This document shows positions 44,613-53,575 of a DNA stretch of 64,000 nucleotides, one piece after another. Under the pieces are notes generated by a model. It was not told the DNA's origin. It was given only the letters and a program-made list of their open reading frames with translations, and did not search any database. A program made the translations under genes and the position numbers. Position 1 is the first letter of the stretch. Each line of letters opens with the position of its first letter. The stretch comes from Spiribacter roseus (GTDB taxonomy: Bacteria > Pseudomonadota > Gammaproteobacteria > Nitrococcales > Nitrococcaceae): the NCBI RefSeq assembly GCF_002813635.1, contig NZ_CP016382.1, forward strand, positions 1,054,001-1,118,000. Direction: 5' to 3'.

Positions 44613-45644
44613 TTACTGCCCTGTCGCGTTGGGTTGACTGGAGCGGACCATGGCATTGGCCATCCGTTCCACGGTGATTGCCGGTACCTGTCCGACAACC
44701 AGAATCTGGACACCGTCATGCGTTCGCGCATGGATGTTCACACCGCCCATGCTCATCGCGCCCTGGAGCGCCTCGGCCGCCTCGGATTGCTTGATGTAGA
44801 CCGAAACACTGGCGATGCCGTCCGAGAACACCAGATGCCGAACCGGCCGTTCGTGGCCCGGCAGCGCCTGAGTGCGATCCGCCTGTCGGGTGAAGCCGGG
44901 GGGAGGATCGGTCAACGACCAGTCGCCATGGACCGGGCCATCCTGGTCGGCCGCCGCATTCCCGCGGGTCGCCCGCTCGAAAGTCGCGCCCTCGTCAGCG
45001 AGCACCGGATCAAGCAGGCTCGGATCCATTGCCTCACGACGGTTCAGCTCGACCACCATGAAGCGCTCCACCGGCCAGCCGTCGGGCTCGAGGATATCGG
45101 CCCGCAACACAATGCCGGTCTGCTGGTCGAGCCACAGCGCATACCCATACCGCAGATCGTCCTGAGGGATCACGCGAAGCCGCTGCGCCGCGCGTTGCGC
45201 GACCCGCCCCTGTCCCTCGAGATTGAGCGTGTAGGACTGATCGAGCCGATCAATGGCATCCGGATCGGGCAGCCGCAGCGAGCGGTTCGCGTAGCGCTGG
45301 CGGGGATGGGGAGCGGCGGTGGGAGAAATGTAGGTGGTGGTGGTCGGCGTTCTGAGAATCTCGCGCGGGGGGCCTGACAGCGACATGAGCCGTTCACGGC
45401 TGCCGTCCGCCACGGAGGCATCGCGCCACAGCCGCAGCGCTTCGACATGCGCCCCCTGTTCGTAGATCACATCGGCAACAAAGCTGTGACGCCCCATCGC
45501 ATCGCTGGCATGTTCCAGCCACCCGCTGGCGCTGCGCGGGGTTTCCGCCGCTGCCAGGTTGGCAAGCAACAGGGCAAGCGCCAGTAGGCCGGTCGCACCG
45601 CGTCGGCGGCCGCGCCGCCACGATGGATCAGCGTTCGCGGTCAT
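44613..45644 (-). CDS. rseB: Sigma-E regulatory protein RseB (MucB)
   Basis: This 343-aa periplasmic protein has an Arg-rich start and a signal segment (~residues 17-33), then the MucB/RseB lipid-binding-like N-terminal domain (DQSYTLNLEGQGRVAQRAAQ, YGYALWLDQQTGIVLRAD) and a C-terminal domain (VFSDGIASVSVYIK). RseB binds RseA and shields it from proteolysis until stress signals arrive. The ATG at 45644 overlaps the end of rseA by 17 bases; longer frames upstream are inside rseA. Confidence 0.9.
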   Translation of the reverse strand: MTANADPSWRRGRRRGATGLLALALLLANLAAAETPRSASGWLEHASDAMGRHSFVADVIYEQGAHVEALRLWRDASVADGSRERLMSLSGPPREILRTPTTTTYISPTAAPHPRQRYANRSLRLPDPDAIDRLDQSYTLNLEGQGRVAQRAAQRLRVIPQDDLRYGYALWLDQQTGIVLRADILEPDGWPVERFMVVELNRREAMDPSLLDPVLADEGATFERATRGNAAADQDGPVHGDWSLTDPPPGFTRQADRTQALPGHERPVRHLVFSDGIASVSVYIKQSEAAEALQGAMSMGGVNIHARTHDGVQILVVGQVPAITVERMANAMVRSSQPNATGQ

Positions 45645-46221
45645 GACCGATGATTCTCGCCGACTCCAGAGTCCCGCCAATGGGCCGGGCCGTGGTCTGG
45701 TCATTGTGATCGATGAAATAGGGCTGGAGCTGGCGTCGCACCTGTGCGTCGACGCCGTCGTCCTGCCGGGCCGCTGAAGGACCGCCCACCCGCGAAAGAC
45801 TGCCGTTGGTGGGCTCCGCAGCGATCTGCACGGGGGTAGCCGTGGGTGCCGGCGTCGAGGGCGCGGTGAACATCGGCCAGGCGACCACCAGCCCCAGCGC
45901 GACACTCGCCGCAATGGCCAACCCCGCCACCGGCTGGACCATGAACGAAGCCCGTCGCCAATTGGCTTGGGCCAGGGCGTCGTCCGCTTCGTGGGCGGGC
46001 TCTGCCTCGAGCTGCCCGCGCACCCGATCCGCCAGCCCCTCGACACCGGCGACATGCTCGCCACGCACGGCGGCCCGCATTGAATGGTAGCGCTCGAGCG
46101 CCTGCCTCAGCCCCGGATCGGCGGCCAGGCGGCGCTCCAGAAAGCGACTTTCATCACGACCCAGCTCGCCGTCTACATAGGCCGAGAGTTGTTGATCCGT
46201 ATCATCCTGCATCGCTATCAC
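45628..46221 (-). CDS. rseA: Anti-sigma-E factor RseA (MucA)
   Basis: This ~195-aa inner-membrane protein has the N-terminal anti-sigma domain (LSAYVDGELGRDESRFLERRL), one membrane segment (PVAGLAIAASVALGLVVAW, ~residues 98-116) and a periplasmic tail for RseB. It holds the sigma factor inactive until cleaved. The GTG at 46221 overlaps the rpoE stop by three bases; the ATG at 46212, three codons later, is an alternative. Identification combines the visible layout with its position between rpoE and rseB. Confidence 0.9.
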   Translation of the reverse strand: MIAMQDDTDQQLSAYVDGELGRDESRFLERRLAADPGLRQALERYHSMRAAVRGEHVAGVEGLADRVRGQLEAEPAHEADDALAQANWRRASFMVQPVAGLAIAASVALGLVVAWPMFTAPSTPAPTATPVQIAAEPTNGSLSRVGGPSAARQDDGVDAQVRRQLQPYFIDHNDQTTARPIGGTLESARIIGHDRER

Positions 46222-46805
46222 CCGTCTGTACCGGACACCAGCGGCCGCAGCCGCTTATCAATTGACTCACGGGCACGGAATATCCGTGACCGGACCGTTC
46301 CTATCGGGCAGTCCATTGCCTCGGCGATTTCCTCGTACGTGAGCCCGTCGAACTCACGCAGGGTGATCGCCGTGCGCAGGTCATCGGGCAGATCCTCGAT
46401 GGCGCTGACCACTGTCTCCTGCACTTGGTCCCGCTGCGCAAGCGCTTCTGGCGACTCCTGATCCTTCAGACGCGATTCGATGTCATATCGTTCAGCATCC
46501 TGGGCATCAATGTCATTATCCGGTGGCCGCCGGCCCTGCGAGACCAGATAGTTCTTCGCCGTATTGATCCCGATTCGATAGAGCCAGGTGTAGAAGCTGC
46601 TGTCGCCACGAAACCTCGGCAACGCCCGATAGGCCTTGATGAATGCCTCCTGGGAGACATCCATCGCCTCAGCGTGATCATGCACGTACCGGGAGATGAG
46701 CTTGACGAGCTTGTGTTGATACTTGAGCACCAGCAGGTCGAACGCCTGCTTGTCACCCGCTTGAACACGCTCTACCAGCTCCTTGTCCGCATTGGCGGTA
46801 CTCAT
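46218..46805 (-). CDS. rpoE: RNA polymerase sigma factor RpoE (AlgU)
   Basis: This 195-aa ECF sigma factor has region 2 with YHDHAEAMDVSQEAFIKAYRAL-type YVHDHAEAMDVSQEAF and FYTWLYRIGINTAKNYL, and region 4 with LPDDLRTAITLREFDGLTYEEIA. It directs the envelope stress response and is held by the downstream rseA product. GGAGGG sits directly before the ATG at 46805. A GAACTT-type sigma-E-like sequence upstream is too close to the start to be convincing. Confidence 0.96.
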   Translation of the reverse strand: MSTANADKELVERVQAGDKQAFDLLVLKYQHKLVKLISRYVHDHAEAMDVSQEAFIKAYRALPRFRGDSSFYTWLYRIGINTAKNYLVSQGRRPPDNDIDAQDAERYDIESRLKDQESPEALAQRDQVQETVVSAIEDLPDDLRTAITLREFDGLTYEEIAEAMDCPIGTVRSRIFRARESIDKRLRPLVSGTDG

Positions 46806-46890
46806 TCACCCTCCGCAATGACCCGTGAGTCTGGTAGAAGTTCAGTCATCCTGATGAGGCTAGCGGATCGCCCCGACACCGGCAAACGCC

Positions 46891-47352
46891 TCAGCATGCG
46901 CTCACGGCCCGGCGCAGCTGCCGATGGGCCTCGCCCCCGAGAGCGTCCCGCGGTATGAACAGCGCCCGGCGATCCCTGCCGTCGGCCAGCGCCAGCACCA
47001 CCAGCGCCGGCCAGATCCGACTGTCCCGGAGACGATACCGGGCCTGTGCCCCATCATACCGCCACATCCGCACATAATGACCGGATTCAAGCTGAAAGGC
47101 CTGAACCGCCCGGGGTTGCGTCGGCCAATGCCGGGGCACCGTCCACGCCGCCACCGCGAGGGTCAGGATCAGCGCCGCAATCCGCAGGGTCGGGGCCAGC
47201 CCGGGTGCGACCAGCGCCACCAGAACCGCCAGCAGGAACAGTCCGATCAGCGCCCCACGCAACCAGGCGCTAGGCGTGAGTCGGTAGATCGGAGGCGTGG
47301 CGAATGCGGTTGACGATGTCGACAAGGCTTTCCTCCGAGGGCCGCTGACCAT
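46891..47352 (-). CDS. ygfX: YgfX/CptA-like small membrane protein
   Basis: This ~150-aa protein has two membrane segments (ALIGLFLLAVLVALVAPGL and LRIAALILTLAVAAWTV) near the N-terminus followed by a soluble part with VRMWRYDGAQARYRLRDSRIWPAL and FIPRDALGGEAHRQLRR. Position directly after sdhE, overlap with it, and the two-helix layout match YgfX, which in E. coli is paired with SdhE and proposed to affect cell shape proteins. The start is unresolved: ATG 47352 or TTG 47325 are possible, both inside sdhE. Sequence identity of the family is weak, so the call leans on context. Confidence 0.65.
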   Translation of the reverse strand: MVSGPRRKALSTSSTAFATPPIYRLTPSAWLRGALIGLFLLAVLVALVAPGLAPTLRIAALILTLAVAAWTVPRHWPTQPRAVQAFQLESGHYVRMWRYDGAQARYRLRDSRIWPALVVLALADGRDRRALFIPRDALGGEAHRQLRRAVSAC

Positions 47353-47533
47353 TGACCAGCCAGTCGATGAGGTGGTCATCCTCGATGGTCAGAAGGCGGT
47401 CAAACGCCTCGCGTCCCTCGGCATCAAGCGCGTCATAGCCCTGGGCCGGCGCGTCCAGGAACCGGGTCAGCAGTCGGTCCAGTTCCGTGGTTCCGCGCCG
47501 GCATCGCCAGCGCAATCTCGACCGCTCGCCCAC
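47270..47533 (-). CDS. sdhE: Succinate dehydrogenase flavinylation factor SdhE
   Basis: This 87-aa helical protein has the SdhE signature: RRGTTELDRLLTRFL (with the essential Arg-Gly of the RGxxE motif) and FDRLLTIEDDHLIDWLVNG. SdhE helps attach FAD covalently to SdhA. It starts (GTG) 15 bp after sdhB, so it is in the sdh operon, which fits its role. Confidence 0.92.
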   Translation of the reverse strand: MGERSRLRWRCRRGTTELDRLLTRFLDAPAQGYDALDAEGREAFDRLLTIEDDHLIDWLVNGQRPSEESLVDIVNRIRHASDLPTHA

Positions 47534-47548
47534 GGATCGTGCCGCCGC

Positions 47549-48328
47549 TTACTGGCGGGCCACCATCATGCGCTTGATCTCAGCGATTGCCTTGGCGGGG
47601 TTCAGACCCTTGGGACAGGCGGATGCGCAGTTCATGATCGTGTGGCAACGATAGAGCTTGAACGCATCATCGAGGTCGTCAAGGCGACCGGCGGTGTCCT
47701 CATCGCGCGAATCGGCAATCCAGCGGTAGGCCTGCAACAGCACGGCCGGTCCCAGATAACGGTCGGGGTTCCACCAGTAGCTGGGGCATGAGGTCTGGCA
47801 GCAGGCACACAGGATGCACTCGTAGAGGCCGTCCAGCTCTTCGCGGTCCTCAGGGCTCTGCAGCCGCTCACGATCGGGGGGCGTCGGCGTCTCGGTGCGC
47901 AGCCACGGGCGGATCGACGCGTACTGGGCATAGAAATGCGTCATGTCCGGCACCAGATCCTTGACCACCCGCATGGAGGGCAGCGGATAGATCCGCACAT
48001 CACCGTCGATTTCATCGATGGCCTGAATGCACGCCAGGGTGTTGCGGCCATCAATGTTCATCGCACACGACCCACAGATGCCCTCGCGGCAGGAACGCCG
48101 GAAAGTCAGTGTCGGGTCGATCTCGTTTTTGATCTTGACCAGGGCGTCGAGCACCATCGGACCACAGGTATCGAGATCCACCTCGTAGGTGTCGAGACGC
48201 GGGTTTTCCCCCTTGTCCGGCTCCCAGCGGTAGACCTTGAAGGTCCGGGTGTTACTGACCCCGTCAGGCGCCTCGTGGTGTTCGCCCTGCTTTATCCGGG
48301 AATTGGGGGGTAGTACGAACTGAGCCAT
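47549..48328 (-). CDS. sdhB: Succinate dehydrogenase iron-sulfur subunit
   Basis: This 259-aa subunit carries the three clusters of complex II. The [2Fe-2S] ligands are in [16 protein letters not shown] plus NTLAC; the [4Fe-4S]/[3Fe-4S] ligands are in [16 protein letters not shown] and [17 protein letters not shown]. It carries electrons from SdhA to quinone. The start lies 18 bp after sdhA. Confidence 0.97.
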   Translation of the reverse strand: MAQFVLPPNSRIKQGEHHEAPDGVSNTRTFKVYRWEPDKGENPRLDTYEVDLDTCGPMVLDALVKIKNEIDPTLTFRRSCREGICGSCAMNIDGRNTLACIQAIDEIDGDVRIYPLPSMRVVKDLVPDMTHFYAQYASIRPWLRTETPTPPDRERLQSPEDREELDGLYECILCACCQTSCPSYWWNPDRYLGPAVLLQAYRWIADSRDEDTAGRLDDLDDAFKLYRCHTIMNCASACPKGLNPAKAIAEIKRMMVARQ

Positions 48329-48346
48329 CGCTAATCTCTCCTGGAA

Positions 48347-50134
48347 TCAGTACACGCGCTTTTTGGGCGGAATCACTTCCATCTCATCGGAAAGCGTCGT
48401 CATGTGTACCGGCCGGTAGTCAAGCTGGACCTCGCCACTGTCCTGCATCCAGGACACGGTATGCTTCATCCAGTGCTCGTCATCACGCTCGGTGTAGTCC
48501 TCGCGGGCGTGGGCGCCGCGACTCTCCTGCCGGTTCAGCGCCGAATCCATGCTGACGACCGCATTGCCCAGCAGGTTCTCGAGCTCGAGGCTCTCCACCA
48601 GATCCGTGTTCCAGATCAACGACCGGTCGGAAAGCTGCACATCCTCAAGCATGGCGTGGATCTCGTGGATGCGCTCCCGGCCGGTGGCGAGCGTCTCTTC
48701 GGTGCGGAACACGGCGGCGTATTCCTGCATGGTCTTCTGCATCTGCTCACGGATGCTGGCGGTGGGATGGCTGCCGTTGGCATGGCGCAGTCGATCCAGC
48801 CGCGTGAGCGCGTAGTCGGCGCTGTCCGCCGGCAGTGGCTTATGCTCGCCGGTTTCGGCCACGATCTCGGCCGCCCGGATCGCCGCCGCGCGGCCGAACA
48901 CCACCAGGTCAAGCAGCGAGTTGGAGCCCAAACGATTGGCGCCGTGCACCGAAATGCACCCGGCTTCGCCAATCGCCATCAGCCCGGGCACCACCGCATC
49001 CGGGTCGCCATCGCGGGGTGCCACCACCTCGGCCCGATAGTTGGTGGGGATGCCGCCCATGTTGTAGTGCACGGTCGGCAGCACCGGGATGGGCGACTGC
49101 GTGACGTCGACACCCGCAAAGATCTTGGCGGTCTCGGCGATACCCGGCAGCCGCTGGTTGATGACATCGGGGCCGAGGTGCTCGAGATGCAGATGGATGT
49201 GATCGGCGTTGGGCCCGACGCCGCGTCCCTCGCGGATTTCAACGGTCATTGAGCGTGACACCACGTCGCGCGAGGCCAGGTCCTTGGCGTTGGGGGCGTA
49301 ACGCTCCATGAAGCGCTCGCCATCGGAGTTGGTCAGGTAGCCGCCCTCGCCGCGGACGCCTTCAGTGATGAGGCATCCGGCGCCGTAGACCCCGGTCGGA
49401 TGGAACTGCGTGAACTCCATGTCCTGCAGCGGCAGGCCGGCGCGCAGCACCATACCGCCGCCATCGCCGGTGCAGGTATGGGCCGATGTGCAGGAGAACC
49501 AGGCGCGGCCGTAACCGCCGGTGGCCATCACCACGATATGGGCCCGGAAGCGATGGATCTTGCCGGTGGCCAGCTCCAGGGCAATCACTCCGCGGCAGGC
49601 GCCGTTTTCCATGATCAGGTCAAGGGCGAAAAACTCGATGTGAAAGTCGGCCGAGTGCGCCATCGACTGCTGGTAGAGCGTGTGCAGGATCGCATGCCCG
49701 GTCCGGTCGGCGGCGGCACAGGTGCGCTGCGCGGTCCCCTCGCCGAACCGGGTGGTCATGCCGCCGAACGGCCGCTGGTAGATCTTGCCTTCCTCAGTCC
49801 GCGAAAAGGGCACGCCGTAGTGCTCCAGTTCGATGATCGCGGGGATCGCCTCGCGGCACATGTACTCGATGGCATCCTGATCGCCCAGCCAGTCGGAGCC
49901 CTTGATCGTGTCATAGGCATGCCAGCGCCAGTCGTCCTCGCCCATGTTGCCCAGCGCCGCGCTGACGCCGCCTTGGGCGGCCACGGTATGGCTCCGCGTG
50001 GGGAAGACCTTGGTGACGCAGGCCGTTTTCAGGCCCTTGGCGGCCATGCCGAAGGTCGCGCGCAGGCCGGCGCCGCCGGCACCCACCACCACAACGTCAT
50101 AGGTGTGATCGATAATCTCGTAATCGGTGCTCAT
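48347..50134 (-). CDS. sdhA: Succinate dehydrogenase flavoprotein subunit
   Basis: This 595-aa subunit oxidises succinate to fumarate. Visible are [19 protein letters not shown], the FAD-linking His in [13 protein letters not shown], the active-site region [21 protein letters not shown] and [17 protein letters not shown] start at ATG 50134 ([13 protein letters not shown]), seven codons inside a longer frame, because the family begins there. The stop of sdhD at 50139 is four bases upstream. Confidence 0.97.
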   Translation of the reverse strand: MSTDYEIIDHTYDVVVVGAGGAGLRATFGMAAKGLKTACVTKVFPTRSHTVAAQGGVSAALGNMGEDDWRWHAYDTIKGSDWLGDQDAIEYMCREAIPAIIELEHYGVPFSRTEEGKIYQRPFGGMTTRFGEGTAQRTCAAADRTGHAILHTLYQQSMAHSADFHIEFFALDLIMENGACRGVIALELATGKIHRFRAHIVVMATGGYGRAWFSCTSAHTCTGDGGGMVLRAGLPLQDMEFTQFHPTGVYGAGCLITEGVRGEGGYLTNSDGERFMERYAPNAKDLASRDVVSRSMTVEIREGRGVGPNADHIHLHLEHLGPDVINQRLPGIAETAKIFAGVDVTQSPIPVLPTVHYNMGGIPTNYRAEVVAPRDGDPDAVVPGLMAIGEAGCISVHGANRLGSNSLLDLVVFGRAAAIRAAEIVAETGEHKPLPADSADYALTRLDRLRHANGSHPTASIREQMQKTMQEYAAVFRTEETLATGRERIHEIHAMLEDVQLSDRSLIWNTDLVESLELENLLGNAVVSMDSALNRQESRGAHAREDYTERDDEHWMKHTVSWMQDSGEVQLDYRPVHMTTLSDEMEVIPPKKRVY

Positions 50135-50138
50135 CCGG

Positions 50139-50519
50139 TCAGCCTCCGAACGCAATCTTGAGTAGGGCGAATATCGCCGAGACGGCCAGCAGTGCGGCCA
50201 GGAACCGCACGGCGGTCACCAGTGCCAGTCTTGTGCCCGTGTGGCTGACGTAGTCCTCGAGGACCACCTGGAGCCCGAGCGAAGCATGATAGAACAGCAC
50301 GCCGAAGGCGATCACCAGCACCACGGTGTTGATCGGGTTGCCCAGCCAGGCCACGGCACCTTCGTAACCACCACCGGTGTGCGTGGCGAGGCCAACCACC
50401 AGCCAGAGCATCAGCGGCACCATTGCCACGGCACTGAGCCGCTGCATCCACCAATGGCCCACACCATGGTGGGAGGCGCCCAGGCCCTGTGCGCGCTTCA
50501 GGGGAGTCCGATAATCCAT
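50139..50519 (-). CDS. sdhD: Succinate dehydrogenase membrane anchor SdhD
   Basis: This 126-aa inner-membrane subunit has three hydrophobic segments ([49 protein letters not shown]). [15 protein letters not shown] and the His in [17 protein letters not shown] are the quinone and heme b region as in the family. Its gene lies 11 bp after sdhC. Confidence 0.92.
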   Translation of the reverse strand: MDYRTPLKRAQGLGASHHGVGHWWMQRLSAVAMVPLMLWLVVGLATHTGGGYEGAVAWLGNPINTVVLVIAFGVLFYHASLGLQVVLEDYVSHTGTRLALVTAVRFLAALLAVSAIFALLKIAFGG

Positions 50520-50530
50520 TGCTGTTCTCC

Positions 50531-50911
50531 TCAGACCAGGGCGATGAGCCAGGCGATCAGGGTGAGCGCGGCGGCCGCGCCAATGGCGATCTGCCCGGAG
50601 CGCTGCGCCGTTTTCAGGTCAAAACCATAACCCACGTCCCAGACCAGATGACGGATGCCGTTACACAGGTGATAGAACAGGACGAAGGTCCAGAGGAAGA
50701 TCAGCGCCTGGACCGGCAGGCTCGAGAGGATGCTGCTGGCGGTGGCATAGGCCTGCGGGCCGGCGGCCGCGGCCACCACCCAGTACACCAGTGCCAGCGC
50801 GCCCCCGGAGAGCAATACACCACTGATGCGATGGCTGATGGAGGTCAGCGCGGTGAACGGCAGGCGGTAGACCTGAAGATGGGGCGAGAGGGGCCGGTTA
50901 TCGGTACTCAT
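50531..50911 (-). CDS. sdhC: Succinate dehydrogenase cytochrome b556 subunit SdhC
   Basis: This 126-aa inner-membrane subunit has three hydrophobic segments and the SdhC signatures RPLSPHLQVYRLPFTALTSI and SISHRISGVLLSGG; the heme-ligand His is in FYHLCNGIRHLVWDVG. It begins the sdhCDAB run, 108 bp after the SDHAF4-like gene on the same strand. Confidence 0.94.
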   Translation of the reverse strand: MSTDNRPLSPHLQVYRLPFTALTSISHRISGVLLSGGALALVYWVVAAAAGPQAYATASSILSSLPVQALIFLWTFVLFYHLCNGIRHLVWDVGYGFDLKTAQRSGQIAIGAAAALTLIAWLIALV

Positions 50912-51019
50912 CTGAACACTCTCCGAGGGTCATCATCTTTGGAATTATTCCGATAAACTACGCTTCCATGCCGCATCGCGCAATATCGCCGCAGTGCAAC
51001 AAATCGCCCTCGATGCCGG

Positions 51020-51208
51020 TCAGAAATCGGTGCAGCGGCCGTTGCTTTCCCAGTCGCCGTAGCGGGTCGGTTCCGGGCCGCGCTTGCCGCCCACCTCTTT
51101 GGGCCAGGTCTCGGGCCGCTCCCAATCCACCGTCTCCGGTGACGGGGTCCCGGCAGCGCCTTCCTGAGCCTCAGCGTCAGACGGATGAGTCTTGCGATCG
51201 TCGGTCAT
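51020..51208 (-). CDS. DUF1674 / SDHAF4-like succinate dehydrogenase assembly factor
   Basis: This 62-aa soluble protein ends in the family signature KEVGGKRGPEPTRYGDWESN followed by GRCTDF, which is the DUF1674 (SDHAF4/Sdh8) C-terminus. In eukaryotes this factor protects the FAD-loaded SdhA subunit before assembly. GGAGG precedes the ATG at 51208. It lies upstream of sdhC on the same strand, so the sdh operon carries an SDHAF4-like gene at the front and sdhE at the end. Role in bacteria is by analogy. Confidence 0.88.
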   Translation of the reverse strand: MTDDRKTHPSDAEAQEGAAGTPSPETVDWERPETWPKEVGGKRGPEPTRYGDWESNGRCTDF

Positions 51209-51301
51209 GTCGGATCCTCCAGCTACACGGGGCGGTCTGCAAATGGCATCATTTATGACAGCGGAGGCCGACATTCTATCCGCTACCGTCTGGAGCCGAC
51301 C

Positions 51302-52264
51302 ATGCATGAACCCGCGAATACGCCCGATGAAATGGAAATGGCCCTCAACGACAGCGGACTGATCTGTCCCCTTCCCTCGTTGGGCTTGCTCCACGTCGCC
51401 GGCGACGACGCCGTTGCGTTCCTGCAGAACCAGTTGACCGCCGACGTTGCGGGACTGGAGCCATCCGCCAGCGCACTCGCCGCCTGGTGCAATGCCAAGG
51501 GCCGGGCGCGCGCGGTGTTCCGCGTCGTCCCCAGTGACACAGGCATGCTGCTGCTGGCCGATGCGGACCTGATCGAGGCGATCCGCCCGACCCTTCAGAT
51601 GTTCATACTGCGCTCGCAGGTCGCGCTCACTGATCTGCGACCCGATGAGGGGGCACTGGGGATGGCCGGCCCGGCCGCCGCCAGCCTGCTGAGCGAGGCG
51701 GCCGGCACCCTGCCCGCCCAGGCGGGCGACGTCGCGCGGGCCGGCGACCTGCATGTCATCGCCCTGCCCGGCGCGGCTGACCTGCGCTATCTGGTCATCG
51801 CGCCCGCCGATCAGCTGGCCGCCCTGCGCACCCGCTTTGGCCACGCACTCGTCGAGGGCAGCGAGGATTTCTGGCGTCTGCAGTCGATCCGCGCCGGCCT
51901 CCCCGAACTGACCCGCGAGGTCAGCGAATCCGTCGTGCCGACCATGCTCAACCTCGAACCCCTGGGCGGGATCAGTTATGACAAGGGCTGCTACCCCGGT
52001 CAGGAAGTGATCGCGCGCATGCATTACCGCGGCCAGCTCAAGCGCCGACTCTACCGGGCGGCCATCGCCGACGATCCACCGGCACCCGGCACGGCGGTGC
52101 TCGACGCCGATGATCAGGAGGCCGGGGTCGTCATCAGCGCGGCGGCGGCCGGTGGTGGCAGTGAACTGCTGGGGGTGCTGCGCATCGAAAAGGCCGGGCA
52201 GACACTGTCCGTCGCGACACGCATCCTCGAGATCCTGGATCTCCCCTACACCCCGCCGCACTGA
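51302..52264 (+). CDS. ygfZ: Folate-binding protein YgfZ
   Basis: This 320-aa GcvT-like protein supports iron-sulfur cluster assembly/repair using folate. The YgfZ signature motif with the key cysteine is GISYDKGCYPGQEVIARMHY (~residue 222-241); WCNAKGRARAVFRV is an early family block. ATG 51302 is chosen because homology starts here; longer frames have no support. It diverges from the SDHAF4-like gene and is commonly near sdhE in gammaproteobacteria. Confidence 0.94.
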   Translation: MHEPANTPDEMEMALNDSGLICPLPSLGLLHVAGDDAVAFLQNQLTADVAGLEPSASALAAWCNAKGRARAVFRVVPSDTGMLLLADADLIEAIRPTLQMFILRSQVALTDLRPDEGALGMAGPAAASLLSEAAGTLPAQAGDVARAGDLHVIALPGAADLRYLVIAPADQLAALRTRFGHALVEGSEDFWRLQSIRAGLPELTREVSESVVPTMLNLEPLGGISYDKGCYPGQEVIARMHYRGQLKRRLYRAAIADDPPAPGTAVLDADDQEAGVVISAAAAGGGSELLGVLRIEKAGQTLSVATRILEILDLPYTPPH

Positions 52265-52294
52265 CGGCGGTATTCGAACGCAGGCGATTGACTT

Positions 52295-53575
52295 ATGGCC
52301 TCCGAACCGCGCGCCCGTCACTGGATTCGGCTGGGCTTTGTCCGACTGATCCTGCCCCTGCTGATCATCGCCCTGGCGGCGGGCGGCTACATCTGGCTCA
52401 CCCAGACCGGGCCGACGCCGCCGCGGGCGGACGTGGCCGAGCGGGCCTGGCGGGTGGACACCGCCGTCGTTGAGCCAGGCACGCACCAGCCCCGATTGAC
52501 ACTCACCGGCGAGGTGGAGAATCCGGATCGACTCTTGATCAACGCGCCGCTGACGGCGCGGGTGGCCCGCCTGCCGGTCGCCGATGGCGACGCGGTTGAA
52601 CAAGGCGATCTGCTGGTGGCGCTGGATCCCGCCGATTACGAGCCGCCACTGCGACGCGCAGAGGCCAATCTTGCTGACCTGCAGGCCCAGATCCAGGAGG
52701 CCCGCCGCGCTTACCAGAGCGATCAGCAGGCGCTCGAGATCGAGCAGGCACTGGTGGACACCGCGCAGCGTTCCCTCGAGCGGACCCTCACGCTGCAGAG
52801 CGATGAACTGGCCTCGCCGTCCGAAGTGGAGTCCAACCGCGATGCGCTCAACCAGGCGCGGCTCGCGCTGAACACCCGCGAGGAGCGGGTCGCGACATTC
52901 GACGCCCGACTTGCCTCGCTGCAGGCCCGCCGCAAGGCCGCCGAGGCGGATGTCCGCAGCGCCCGTCGTGACGCCCGACGCTCGCGGGTTGAAGCCCCCG
53001 GCGCCGGGATTATTACCGGGCGCGAGGTCGCCACCGGCGAGCGGATCAGCACCAGTCAGGCGCTGCTGACGTTTCTCCCCCGAGACGGTTTCGAAGTGCG
53101 CGCCCTGATTCCCAATCAACGCGCGGAGCCGCTGTTGCGAGCGCTGGCCCGCGACGAGCATCCGACCGCCGAGGCCCAGCTGCTGGGCGGCACGGTGGCG
53201 CTGCGGCTCATGCGGCTTGGCGGCTCAGCGAGTGCCCGGGGCGTCACCGGGCTGTTTCAGTTCGAGGCACCGGATCGCTCGCTGCGCCCCGGTGAGGTCA
53301 TTCGCATGGAACTGCGGATGCCGGCCATGCCTGACACCATCGCGGTCCCGCAGAGCGCGCTGTACGGCAACGACCGGGTCTACCGGGTCCGCGATGACCG
53401 CCTTGAGCGGGTGGCCGTCGAGCACCTCGGCACCACCCGCGTTGATGGCACCGAGCGCGCGCTGATCCGCAGCGGCGCGCTGACCGCCGGCGACCGGATC
53501 GCCACCACCCAGCTCCCCAACGCGGTGGAGGGTCTGCGCGTGCAGCCCGCCGATGACGACGGGGCATCACCGTGA
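52295..53575 (+). CDS. RND efflux periplasmic adaptor (membrane fusion protein)
   Basis: This 426-aa HlyD/AcrA-type adaptor has an N-terminal membrane anchor (FVRLILPLLIIALAAGGYIW), a split lipoyl domain (INAPLTARVARLPVADGDAVEQGDLL and SRVEAPGAGIITGREVATGE), a long alpha-helical hairpin (~residues 110-230) and a beta-barrel domain. It links the inner-membrane pump encoded next to an outer-membrane TolC-type channel, which is not in the window. The stop overlaps the pump start by four bases. The substrate is unknown. Confidence 0.92.
   Translation: MASEPRARHWIRLGFVRLILPLLIIALAAGGYIWLTQTGPTPPRADVAERAWRVDTAVVEPGTHQPRLTLTGEVENPDRLLINAPLTARVARLPVADGDAVEQGDLLVALDPADYEPPLRRAEANLADLQAQIQEARRAYQSDQQALEIEQALVDTAQRSLERTLTLQSDELASPSEVESNRDALNQARLALNTREERVATFDARLASLQARRKAAEADVRSARRDARRSRVEAPGAGIITGREVATGERISTSQALLTFLPRDGFEVRALIPNQRAEPLLRALARDEHPTAEAQLLGGTVALRLMRLGGSASARGVTGLFQFEAPDRSLRPGEVIRMELRMPAMPDTIAVPQSALYGNDRVYRVRDDRLERVAVEHLGTTRVDGTERALIRSGALTAGDRIATTQLPNAVEGLRVQPADDDGASP

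Noticed and set aside
46816-46843. Sigma-E-type promoter (GAACTT-N16-TCATTG) for rpoE autoregulation
   Set aside because: The sequence fits loosely, but the predicted transcript start would fall inside the ribosome site at 46809-46814, so a functional promoter here is doubtful.
51020-53161. 713-aa minus-strand open frame opposite ygfZ and the efflux adaptor
   Set aside because: It is antisense to two clear genes; only its last 62 codons (the SDHAF4-like protein with its own ATG and ribosome site) are real.
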